Below the pieces are notes generated by a model. That model saw only the letters and a program-made list of their open reading frames with translations, was not told where the DNA came from and made no database searches. Positions 1 to 7,620 of a DNA stretch of 20,018 nt are shown piece after piece. Numbering within the stretch: position 1 is the stretch's first letter; the number at the start of each line of letters is the position of its first letter. Both the position numbers and the translations under genes were made by a program. The stretch comes from Chara braunii (Eukaryota; Streptophyta; Charophyceae; Charales; Characeae): assembly GCA_003427395.1 (NCBI GenBank), contig BFEA01000001.1:11280810-11300827 (forward strand), read 5' to 3'.

Positions 1-74
<74 letters not shown>
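1..74. repeat. (CT)n microsatellite
   Basis: An uninterrupted CT dinucleotide run of about 37 units begins at the window edge, so its true length is unknown. A second long (CT)n tract of the same phase type lies at 1667-1724. The tract ends at TTGACC and no coding sequence abuts it. Confidence 0.98.
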
Positions 75-76
<2 letters not shown>

Positions 77-780
77 ACCAGATCCTGAGCAGCGAAAGAT
101 GAAGTCTTGAGCTGTCCCATGACGCAGGTGAAAGGCCGGCTATGGCCGATGCCGAAGACCCAAGCTAAAGCGCCCAGGTGAGTAGTGCTCCAGCACTGTG
201 CTCCTGCTGAAGACCTCCTCTCCTCTACTTCTCTACTCCTACACCTCTAGCACTAATCCTCCACACAGCTCCTCTCCTGTTGCTAGCGCAGCATCATGCC
301 AACGTCTGACCTCAAGACTGTGTGGTGAGAACTGAGCTCTTGCCCAGCTGTATACACTGGGCCTACTCGGAGCTGGACTCAGCCTGCGCCCTGGGCCGTC
401 CAACGGCTCTCCGATTGAAGGTCCAGGACACAGGCTGAAGTCCTGGTCCTGGTGCTGCTGGCCAGCTGGGCCTGAAAAATGCCCTCGGCCTGAAACTGGC
501 CCAGCCAGTCCAAACAGGCCAAAAGTGCCTTGTTTGGACAAGACAGGAATCCAAACGACAAAACCTGTAGCAGACAAAAATACTCTAAATCTATAGTAAA
601 TCTCAAGAAAATAAACAAAGACTCGAAAACACTCCCACGCCAGATCCACCTACCTGGGCTTCCAAGAGGCCAAAAGGAGGGCTGCGCCCCCGAAATCGTG
701 CAAAAAGAAAGTGCATGTGGCCTACGGCCCCACTCTGGTCCAATGTTAGGCCTTCGAGGCCTGTGTCAGATCCGTGCATG
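75..780. other. Unassigned non-coding stretch
   Basis: About 700 bases with no recognisable protein, RNA gene or simple repeat. It lies downstream (minus-strand sense) of the gypsy chromodomain, which is where a 3' LTR would be expected, but no second LTR copy was seen in the window to confirm this. A short inverted repeat AGGCCT-TCG-AGGCCT sits at 748-762. The open frames here show no family signature. Confidence 0.5.
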
Positions 781-879
781 TCACCCCCCCTCTCCTTGAA
801 GAGCCGAGCCTACAGCCGATCTGAAGGGGAACCAAAGTCCGTGTAGGGTGGGTGGGCGGTCACTGCGAAGCTTCTTTGG

Positions 880-1270
880 CAAGTCATGCCGATCATAGTG
901 TGCTATGATGTCCGATGCAGTGGCTTGCAAGTCCGTGCAAGAAAGCCAACAGTTGTCCTGAGGGTTGCATTGCTTGAAGCACACCTTGTACTGCATTGGC
1001 TTGTTCCCGTAGTGGCGATGCGTGATGACGCGGTCAACCTCCTGAAATCCATCCATGGAGGGGGGATCCTGCGAACTCCAGCACGAGAAGTTGTAAAAAT
1101 GGAGGTTGCGAACTTGGAGGCATGGAACACCGGAGGTGTGGAACAGTGGATGTGGTGGCACATCAACGACAAACGAAGTCCGTCAGGTTGAGCACCAGGG
1201 CCTGAACCACTTAGGAAGGAGCTTCTGGGAGATGTCTTGCTTGAGGCCAAACTCCCTGGTGGAAACCGAT
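880..1270 (-). pseudogene. Gypsy integrase C-terminus plus chromodomain (broken)
   Basis: The minus frame ending near 781 contains EVDRVITHRHYGNK followed by QYKVCFKQC, CWLSCTDLQ and DIIAHYD (about 892-1041). This is the pattern of a chromodomain: an acidic/hydrophobic strand, a YxVxW-like strand with the Trp lost, a Trp-containing turn and a C-terminal helix. In chromoviruses this domain follows integrase and directs insertion to particular chromatin. Upstream on the same strand, at about 1090-1270, are pieces resembling the conserved gypsy integrase tail: ISQKLLPKWFRPW, and VFHASK in another frame. At least one frameshift separates them. The YxVKW aromatic position reads YKVCF, so histone-mark binding would probably be impaired even if it were translated. 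Confidence 0.82.
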
Positions 1271-1299
1271 ACCAAATTGCCTTTCCAGAAAACGCAAGG

Positions 1300-1515
1300 C
1301 ATGCGATGCCAATTAGCTTGGTGCTGCATATGTAGTTGTGCCTTTGAATAATTGCAGGGCTTTGGTCAGCAATTCCTGCATTTTCCGAATGGAGGCAGGG
1401 ATGCAAGGGTGTCAGTTTTGGCCGCTTGCGGTAGAAGGGTATCTGCGAAGAGGCGTCTTTCTGTCAGTCGTGATAAAGTTTGAATGGTGTGATACCAATC
1501 GCAGGTCCAATCTTC
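1300..1515 (-). pseudogene. Gypsy integrase, region after the catalytic core (broken)
   Basis: Minus-strand translation near 1515-1465 gives GPAIGITPFKLYH. It matches the HPA-x-G-x-(S/T)PF segment that follows the EFAYN motif in Ty3/gypsy integrases. Further along, IRKMQELLTKALQLFKG at about 1340-1395 fits the long helix between the core and the C-terminal domain. A stop and a frame change lie between these pieces. The EFA-x-N motif that should directly precede GPAIGITPF is found only beyond the CT-rich block, at about 1728-1745. This portion has therefore been separated from the core by roughly 210 bases. Confidence 0.7.
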
Positions 1516-1663
1516 TTTGTTCGTAGCACTACTCTCTCTTCATCTCACTCTCTCTCTACATCAGACCTTGCTCATACACCATGCTACCCTCATCTGCCCC
1601 CCTTCCCCCCTCTCTCTCTCTCCCTCCATCGGGCCTTGCTCTGCCGTCATGTTACCCTCAACC

Positions 1664-1727
<64 letters not shown>
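1515..1727. repeat. CT-rich insert with (CT)29 tract interrupting integrase
   Basis: Pyrimidine-rich block ending in an uninterrupted TC run at 1667-1724. The first half is degenerate and contains two diverged copies of a unit with CCTTGCTC...CATG-TACCCTCA (about 1563-1593 and 1633-1660). The block lies exactly between the EFA-x-N and PAIGITPF pieces of the minus-strand integrase, which are adjacent in intact gypsy elements. It is therefore an insertion or expansion within old coding DNA. No clear target-site duplication was seen. Confidence 0.85.
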
Positions 1728-1850
1728 TTCTAGGCGAATTCCATGTCGGGAAGGTGTTCGACCCAGTCCTTCTGATATGCACAGATGAGCATGTGAAGCA
1801 TCATCTGTGTCGTATGATGTGCTTGCTCCTTCTGCCCTATCCGTCTGTAC
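1728..1850 (-). pseudogene. Gypsy integrase core, C-terminal half (broken)
   Basis: The minus frame from about 1850 gives TDGQKEQAHHTTQMM, then YQKDWVEHLPDMEFA, a stop and N. These are the conserved TDGQTE, W-x-x-x-LP and EFAYN segments around the third catalytic residue (E) of the DDE integrase core. The Tyr codon of EFAYN has become TAG. The glutamate of the TDGQ-x-E block is present. Directly upstream on this strand the sequence no longer reads as integrase core, because the preceding core segment is on the plus strand. Confidence 0.8.
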
Positions 1851-1860
1851 TACTTTGTAG

Positions 1861-2015
1861 GTGTCCAGAAGGACTCGGCTTCATTTCGGATCTGGATTGC
1901 TTCACGAGTGATCCAAAATCCGACATGAACCAAGTGTACACGGTCGTTGACTATTTCCTGCACTACTCCATGACAGCAAATCCAGCCACTATGCAAGAAA
2001 CATGCAAGCTCAAGA
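1861..2015 (+). pseudogene. Gypsy integrase core, N-terminal half, on the opposite strand
   Basis: Plus-strand translation across 1866-2014 gives SDMNQVYTVVDYFLHYSM followed by ANPATMQETCKL. It is preceded by ISDLDCFTSDPKS, resembling the ISMDF-x-x-LPKS segment that carries the first catalytic Asp. This is the gypsy integrase core pattern D-x-IYTVVDRFSKY. Every other piece of this element is on the minus strand, so this roughly 150-base segment is inverted relative to its surroundings or comes from a second copy in the opposite direction. The first catalytic Asp lies in the SDLD segment, and the Asp of VVD is kept. The continuation (HG-x-P...SDRD) was not confidently found on either strand. 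Confidence 0.72.
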
Positions 2016-2199
2016 GTGGTAGCATGGTACTTGCATGGGTGGAATCGAACCTACTCATGAAATCAGTCAACCACCGCCGAGATAGCGTTCTGACCGAAAT
2101 GATTGCAAGGAAAGGATCGGTGATGTACGTGGCATAAGCCGCGGAACGGTTAACGGTCGCAACTCGTCATAGCGATTGCTCCGTAAAACTCCACATGAC

Positions 2200-2488
2200 T
2201 CACAATACTAACGCCGGGTGCCAAGCCAGGCCAATAGAATTGTCGGCGAAGTTGAGCAACCGTTCAGTTGACTCCTCGTTGGCCAGCAAGGCACAAATTG
2301 TGGTATGCGTCAAGTAATTGGGTCGGAAAATGACGATCATGACGGACACAAAGCAACTCCCTACCATGCATGCGGAGAATCAAGAAGCCATCGACGATGT
2401 GGAGTTGCCAACGAAAGTGCCTTATAAAGCGTCCCAAAAGCGGGGTAGGAGTTGTACCCTTGCACGAAGTGTTGCTGCAGGCTCTCAT
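2200..2488 (-). pseudogene. Gypsy integrase H2C2 zinc-binding domain (broken)
   Basis: The minus frame gives VDGFLIL, LLCVRHDRHFPTQLLDAYH and LAGQRGVN, then a stop and VAQLRRQFYWPGLA. This is the H-x-x-LAGH-x-GV...YWPG pattern of the zinc-binding region at the N-terminus of Ty3/gypsy integrases. The first zinc histidine (DAYH) is present. The second (LAGH) reads LAGQ, so metal binding would be lost. The CxxC pair expected downstream is not clear: SHVEFYG and MTSCDR remain. One in-frame stop follows GVN. Confidence 0.82.
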
Positions 2489-3024
2489 CCAATGCGAATG
2501 TCTGATGCGTCATCGTGCAAAGATCAGGTCATCGGGAAAGAGCATTCATGAACCAATTGGAAGCGCCTGGAACGCGCTTCACGGTGAAGTCAAATTGATC
2601 AATGAAAAACATTCATCAGGCAATAGTGCTATTGATGGTCTCTCGCATTATACAGAAGACAAGTGAGTTATTGTCAGTGACCCACCTAAACTTTCGGTGC
2701 CCAAGGCCCAAGGGGGAAGTGCCGCCATCTCTTAAGCACAGTAATGAAGGCAAACAACTCCTTCATCGCATCGTCAATGGAGTTGATGGGAGGGACTCTC
2801 TGGCTGAAGTACGCGACTCGATGCCAGTTCGTCCTGTTGTGCTGCTCGAGGACCGTGCTCATGCTATATTTGGATGCATCTGTAGTGACTTGTGTAGGGA
2901 AGGCAGGGTCATAGACACTCAATACTGGTGCCACGATCATTGCCACCTTAAGCGTGCGAAAGCATCGCACGCTTGGTCGTCCAACTCGAATGGCACCTTT
3001 GGCGATTGAAGTTGAGTCAAACAT
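2489..3024 (-). pseudogene. Gypsy RNase H domain and C-terminal connection (broken)
   Basis: The minus frame from 3024 contains CFRTLKVAMIVAPVLSVYD, PTQVTTDASKYSMSTVLEQ, VAYFSQRVPP, DAMKELFAFITVLKRWRHF and LGPW. This is the standard gypsy RNase H run: TTDAS active site, SKR-like strand, and the E-x-ELLA helix ending in WRHYLLG. The first catalytic Asp (TTDAS) and the Glu of KEL are retained. After a frame change, VTDNNSL and then FDFTVKRVPGASNWF plus NALSR mark the end of RNase H and the linker to integrase. A stop interrupts NALSR-x-PDL. The pieces are collinear, so decay is by point changes and small indels. Confidence 0.9.
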
Positions 3025-3790
3025 GTGACAATCTTCTCGTAGTTGTCAGTGAAGTGCTAATCGTAGTTAGAATGACCAAGAAATGAACGAACGTCCATGG
3101 TGTTGGCCGACTCGGGCCTAAATCTTGTCTGGAAACGGATGGATGTCTTCCGGTGTTGCACAATAGCCCAAGTACTCGAGCTCTTGGAGAGAGAACTCGC
3201 ACTTGTCCCAAACGGACTTGTACTGGGCCTCGCTAAGTCGATCCAAAATGGCGCGCTCAACGTGCTTCTCTGAAGTTCGGTTGTAGACCAAGATTTCATC
3301 GAGGTAGATGAGTACAAATCGGTTCAACATGGCATAGAACATGGTCTTCATGGCCGCTTAGGAGGTGGCTGGGGAATTGGTGAGGCCAAACAACATCACC
3401 ACCCACTCTAAATGCCTCAGGACGCAGCCTTGTAGCAGTCCAACAGGTGGACTTCGATTTGATAATAGTTCGATTTAAGGTCCAACTTGAAGAAGAACTC
3501 GACACAAGCAGATGGCCTAAGAACGCCGTCGATGCGTGGGAGAGGGCCAACATTCTTAATTGTTTGCGCATTGAGTTTACGGTAATTCATGTGAAGGCAC
3601 AAGTTCCGATTCTTTCCGGACAAAGAGAATAGGGGCACGATACTGCGAACTGATAGGGGTGATCCACACTTTTGCAAGTCATCAACCTGTGCTAAGCACG
3701 ACAAGCTCCTCTTCGCTGAAGCGGTAAATACATGCACGCAGAGGAACAACACCATCCATGAGGATGATCTCGTTGTGGATAAGCCAGTCC
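3025..3790 (-). pseudogene. Gypsy reverse transcriptase (broken)
   Basis: The order on the minus strand is clear: a CIYRFSEEEL-like N-terminal piece (about 3715-3740), MNYRKLNAQTIKNVGPLPRI, FFKLDLKSNYYQIEVH (first catalytic Asp in LDLKS), LEWVVMLFGLTNSPAT (about 3360-3415), then MLNRFVLIYLDEILVY, and the connection with DKCEFSLQELEYLGY. The F/YxDD box reads YLDE: the second Asp is changed to Glu at 3295-3297. At least three frame changes and several stops separate the blocks. Length and order fit a full gypsy RT. The YLDE change and the frameshifts make it non-functional. Confidence 0.93.
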
Positions 3791-3869
3791 GGAACTACTC
3801 CGATGGAGCCTCAAAATGTCCTCCTCAGAGTCAAGAAGCTCAATGATGCGTCTATCGATGAGGTGTCCT

Positions 3870-4605
3870 ATGAAGGGAGGGTGTGAAAACAACAAACGTC
3901 GATCTCCTTAATCGTGCCTCCTGTGATGGGATAACCGTATGCTAGCAACGGAAACCATGTGACAACCAATAGAAGGGTGAGGAGGAGGAGCCTACATAAA
4001 ACCAATTCGCCAACGACGTCCCGAACTTGAACTGTCCAACAGTAGAAGTTAACCAGGTGGCCCTCACTTGAAGCCACGACATGCTCAAGAGCATGTCAAA
4101 CTGTGTGTCCAACATGTCAAAGGGACTAACCTCACGTGCATGCTGGGAGAAATAGAGGAGCACCAATCCAATGCAACGGTCAACGTGTTTGTGTGTATGA
4201 CCATCAACCCACAAGTGGTTAACCGGGACCCCCACTTTCAGCTCCTGAGTAACGGGTCTAAAACTAAAATTAGGTTTTGGGGTTAAATTTTATGTTTCTT
4301 TTGTTTTTGTTCCTTTGCCTGTTTTTGTTTTGGTTTAAGGTTTTTGTTTGGTGGGCTTCAACTTCCTTCTGACTCGCGGCCATAAGCCAGGGCGAGTGAT
4401 GAAGTCAAGGTTAATATAGTTGCGAGTTGTGTCCCAATCGAACAACGTACTGGAAGTTGCCTCACCGACCTGAATGTAGACATACAACAACGGACCGTCA
4501 ATGTCAATGTACCATTGCATCTCGAACCCATTGTCCATCACTGCAAGAAACACAATGAGATCGACACCCACTACTCCAACATCCGTTAGCAGAGCTAGCA
4601 CAACA
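3870..4605 (-). pseudogene. Gypsy retropepsin-like protease (broken, active site lost)
   Basis: The minus frame from 4601 reads VYIQVGEATSSTLFDWDTTR followed by NYINLDFITRPGLWPRVR. It matches the segment around the catalytic D-S/T-G of gypsy aspartic protease, but the site reads D-W-D (4431-4439) instead of D-S-G. A roughly 100-base stretch (4240-4370) with stops follows. Then VNHLWVDGHTHKHVDRCI and PFDMLDTQFDMLLSMSWL give the second half, including the ILGMSWL-like strand. After a frame change, HLVNFYCWTVQVRDVVGELV follows. The substrate would have been the element's own polyprotein. Similarity stops near 4605, so Gag is not attached. Confidence 0.82.
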
Positions 4606-5960
4606 TCACACTGTCAAGCGCATGATCCCCTCAAGCGAGGGGACCTTCCCGACCGCGTCATGCACGATTCGGCAGGACTTCGGTCGTAGAGTGTTGCCGC
4701 TCCGGCCGAGTGCGCCAACCATACCTCTCGTGAACCCCTACGACAAGATAGGGTGACGCGAGGTACAACTAACCTCTACCTGCGGGAGCTGTCACCATCC
4801 CTTAGGTGGGCGTATCCCCGTTGAGCTACCAGTCCACAGTACGAAAGCTTTTACATGCAATCGTAGAGGTGGACCAGCCGAGGGCGTTTTCTCGTACGTT
4901 GTAGCATAAGGGGTACACGTGGTTCCATGCCTCTATCGGACCCGTACGCAAGCTGGCGCATTGGGGGGCTGAAGTCCCAAGCGCGACTCGATGTCAGTCG
5001 ACTAGGACGCATCCTTCTTACCACGCGTTACTCCACGCCAAAACAAAAAGTCAGATCACTCACTCGAAATAAAACACTCCTAGTCCCTTCAGTATCCAAC
5101 CCATAACCTTCTGATACGGAAATCGGTTAGGCATCCAACACATGACTTAATATAAAACCACGTGGATGCAAGACTTTCTCATATCAACTAGCCATGCATG
5201 CATACCCAAGCAGTCGCGACGATGGAGTACTATGTAGTACCCATAATCGCTCGGTCCTCGATGGTCTCGAGGGTCGCATTCGACACTCAAGTGTTGGCTG
5301 ACACGCGCCTTGAGGGGTTAATCTCTCGACGCTAGACAACCGCCAAGGCGGTTGAGAACCACACCCTCTTTTGCACCCTGCGGAGAGTAGGTGGTACACA
5401 GGTTCCAGCCTATGGCGGCAGTCAACCCTTATGGCCATGGAGACAAGCTCTATCATCCACGACTTGGAGAGAAGTCAAGGGGTTTGACTTTGAGGGCTGC
5501 CACGGACTTCAATGTCCAACTATAAAAATTAACAAGCAAAATCACTCAATAAATAAACAGGCATCCCAATACCCATATTAAATCAGAACTCGAGATAAAA
5601 TAAACGAAGGAAAAATAAACCCATCAGGTATGCAGATCGCGTGACACATGGTTGTGATTCTCACTGCCTCCAAAGTAAGACTCGTATACCAAGCTCCAAA
5701 ATACTAGCCTGCATAAAACACAGACACATACGAAAGCCACATTGCCATGCATCAATGTGGTCAACTTTACTGTTCCCTGTAACTCACACCACGCCTTACA
5801 CGCTCAGGCCCCAACCATTGTCAAACTTTCCATAAAAACCCATCGGTTCTTTATAATGGCCATTAAAAGAAGTCTGTTTAAAACCTTCAAAAAAACATAT
5901 CAAATCTCAGGGCTCGGGCATAAAGTTGAGGTACAGGTGTAAGCAAAGTTGTGTCGTGAG
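4606..5960. other. Unassigned non-coding stretch
   Basis: About 1.35 kb with only short open frames and no family signature. It begins where gypsy protease similarity ends. A small hairpin CCCCTC-AAGC-GAGGGG lies at 4627-4642. The first 900 bases are fairly GC-balanced and the rest becomes A/T-rich. The character resembles non-coding parts of plant LTR elements, but no LTR ends, primer-binding site or duplicate copy were found here. Confidence 0.4.
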
Positions 5961-6029
5961 CCGACGAGTCGGCGATCAACCAACCGACCTGTTATCAAAA
6001 GATAACAGAAGACGATCCTCGTAGGATCG
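5961..6029. other. Cluster of three perfect hairpins
   Basis: Three inverted repeats lie within 69 bases. They are CCGAC-GA-GTCGG (5961-5972), CTGTTATC-AAAA-GATAACAG (5989-6008) and CGATCCT-CGT-AGGATCG (6013-6029). All arms are perfect. Flanking copies of CCGAC (5984-5988) and GTCGG near 6040 could close an outer stem around the last two, giving a multi-branch fold. No tRNA-like boxes are present. The function is unknown. Confidence 0.7.
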
Positions 6030-6214
6030 GGTTGAACTAGTCGGATCTTGAATAAAAAACGACGAAGAAGAAGTTGTTACATAACACAGGTCAATTTCCA
6101 AATACTTGAACTTTAAGTGTATGGAGAGTAAATCCCCATACCACATTTCACTCAAAAATCTTATAAGACTAGATCTTAAATCTATCTCTCAAATAAACCT
6201 CACAAAATAATAAC

Positions 6215-6600
6215 AATTCTGGCAGCATCTCCCCTATACAGGGTGGATCGGCAAGACTTCTCCTACCAAAATATAATCCAACTCTTGAAAACTAAGAAAA
6301 TTTCGGCAGCGCTACCCGTAGGAAAATTGTCTTTTCATAATTTATGCAAGGCTAAATAATAAACTCAAAAATAAAATTTTGACTTCACAAAGTCAAATTT
6401 TGTCTAACTCTCTGATTTAGTAAAACTTTGGGCAGCACTTCCTCTAAAAAGGTGGGCTTCCCAAATTTTAACTAAGCCAGATATAAACTAAGACAAAAGT
6501 TAAATTTTGAAAGTATAAATTTGACCAACTCCTTGGTTTCTTAGAAATTTCGGCAGCGCTTCCCGTAGGAAAAGTAGCTTTTCAAAATTTATACAGCTCC
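6215..6600. repeat. GGCAGC-centred diverged tandem repeat
   Basis: GGCAGC occurs at 6221, 6305, 6431 and 6552, each time followed by a C-rich RYWYCCC-like run and preceded by an A/T-rich spacer with an AACTC...TTAG...AATTT pattern. The copies at about 6301-6345 and 6548-6592 are close to 90 percent identical by eye, including TTTCGGCAGCGCT and CCCGTAGGAAAA. The copies at 6217 and 6427 are more diverged. Spacing is 84, 126 and 121 bases. Similar GGCAGC-CCC units are, to my recollection, seen in non-coding parts of plant LTR retrotransposons. Confidence 0.75.
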
Positions 6601-7018
6601 AAGTAAAAATAAATGATCCCAGAAAATGCGAGAACTTAAACTAAGTAAAATAAACTCAACTCAGAAAATGCAGGAATTGAACTAACTCTTATAGCTCCAG
6701 CACGTGGCGAGCACTAACAAACTACCCTATTAAGCAACAAAAACAAACAGAGCTCAAACAGGAGACAAGGTATTTCTAGCAAGCATGTCATGTCAACAAC
6801 TCATTCAGCCAATTCAAAAACAAGGGCCCGTTCATCCAAAGTTTTAATCGTCTGCTTGTCCTGATTCACAAAAACAAGAGTCGTGTATCTTATTTAGTTA
6901 ATTTTTAACTCTCCAAGTTGTTCTCAGTCAAACCCCATGCAATCCTTAGCACACTAACCTGGACTATCTCACAAGGAGAAGAGTCACACCTTTGTCAACA
7001 AGCAAAATTTGATCGACT
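6601..7018. other. Unassigned A/T-rich stretch
   Basis: About 400 bases of low coding potential between the GGCAGC repeat and the 66-bp minisatellite. I see no gene, RNA or repeat in it. Confidence 0.4.
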
Positions 7019-7471
7019 GAGCAAAGCGACCGAATCAGTCAGGAGGACCTCATCTCCAACCTCATTTCAATATCTTGGGTAAACGAGCAAAGCGACCGGA
7101 TCAGTCAGGAGAACCTCATCTCCAGCCCCATTTCAATGTCTTAGGCAAACGAGCAAAGTGACCGGATGAGTCAGGAGGACCTCATCTCTAACCCCATTTC
7201 ATTGTCTTAGGCAAACGAGCAAAGCGACCGGATCAGTCAGGAGGACCTCATCTCCAGCCGCATTTCAACGTTTTAGGCAAACAAGCAAAGCGACCGGATT
7301 AGTCAGGAGGACCTCATCTCCATCCCTATTTCAATGTCTTAAGCAAACAGCAAAGCGAACGGATCAGTCAGGAAGACCTCATCTACAACCCCATTTCAAT
7401 GTCTTAAGCAAACAGCAAAGCGACCGGATCATTCAGGAGGACCTCATCTCCAGCCCCATTTCAAATCATCG
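7019..7471. repeat. 66-bp minisatellite, seven copies
   Basis: Head-to-tail copies start at 7019, 7085, 7151, 7217, 7283, 7349 and 7414. The first five are exactly 66 bases and the next one is 65 bases. Each starts GAGCAAAGCGACCGGATCAG, continues with a GGAGGACCTCATCTCC core and ends CATTTCAATGTCTTAGGCAAAC or close to it. The 65-base spacings come from loss of one base at the GAG/CAG start. Divergence between copies is low (a few substitutions each). The last copy breaks off after CATTTCAAAT. Confidence 0.97.
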
Positions 7472-7612
7472 CATCAGACATCTTGGATTCTTACAACAGA
7501 CAAATGACTTAATCATGCATACTAGATTCCCCTTCTGATTCGGTTAAAGTCTTGAATTAAAGTCGAGGAAATATAAAAAAGTCAAAACTCAGTCAAACCG
7601 AATGAAAGCTGG

Positions 7613-7620
7613 TATAAATA
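7613..7620 (+). promoter_or_regulatory. TATA-box-like element TATAAATA
   Basis: GGTATAAATAGGGG is a strong match to the plant TATA consensus. It is preceded by an A-rich tract and followed about 30 bases later by a neutral start region. No open frame of recognisable product follows within 1 kb. If it is real it is more likely an LTR or repeat promoter than a gene promoter. A chance match in A/T-rich DNA is possible. Confidence 0.3.

Larger units (their letters stand above)
780..4605 (-). mobile_element. Degenerate Ty3/gypsy (chromovirus-type) retrotransposon pol region
   Basis: Read on the minus strand from 4605 to 780, peptide similarities appear in the canonical gypsy order: aspartic protease, reverse transcriptase, RNase H, H2C2 zinc-binding domain, integrase, then a C-terminal chromodomain. 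The integrase-after-RNase-H order separates Ty3/gypsy from copia, and the chromodomain places it among chromoviruses. The reading frame changes many times and contains stops, so the element is dead. Gag is not recognisable directly upstream: similarity stops near 4605, where unrelated non-coding sequence begins. No LTR pair or target-site duplication could be identified. Two structural oddities are the CT-rich insert at about 1515-1727 and the opposite-strand integrase piece at about 1861-2015. Confidence 0.9.

Noticed and set aside
1517-2137. 206-codon plus-strand open frame
   Set aside because: The first half is a Ser/Leu run from the (CT)n tract. Only the later part (about 1866-2014) carries a real similarity (integrase core), and that is reported separately. 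It is not a gene.
2030-2140. Minus-strand peptide LAIISVRT...TDFMSRF as the integrase SDRD...F segment
   Set aside because: Suggestive of the II-SDRD-x-RF block, but both aspartates are missing. If true, the order of core pieces would be scrambled, so it is too weak to assert.
7019-7471. CRISPR-like array
   Set aside because: The seven copies are directly contiguous with no unique spacers, and the context is plant-type retroelement DNA. It is a minisatellite.
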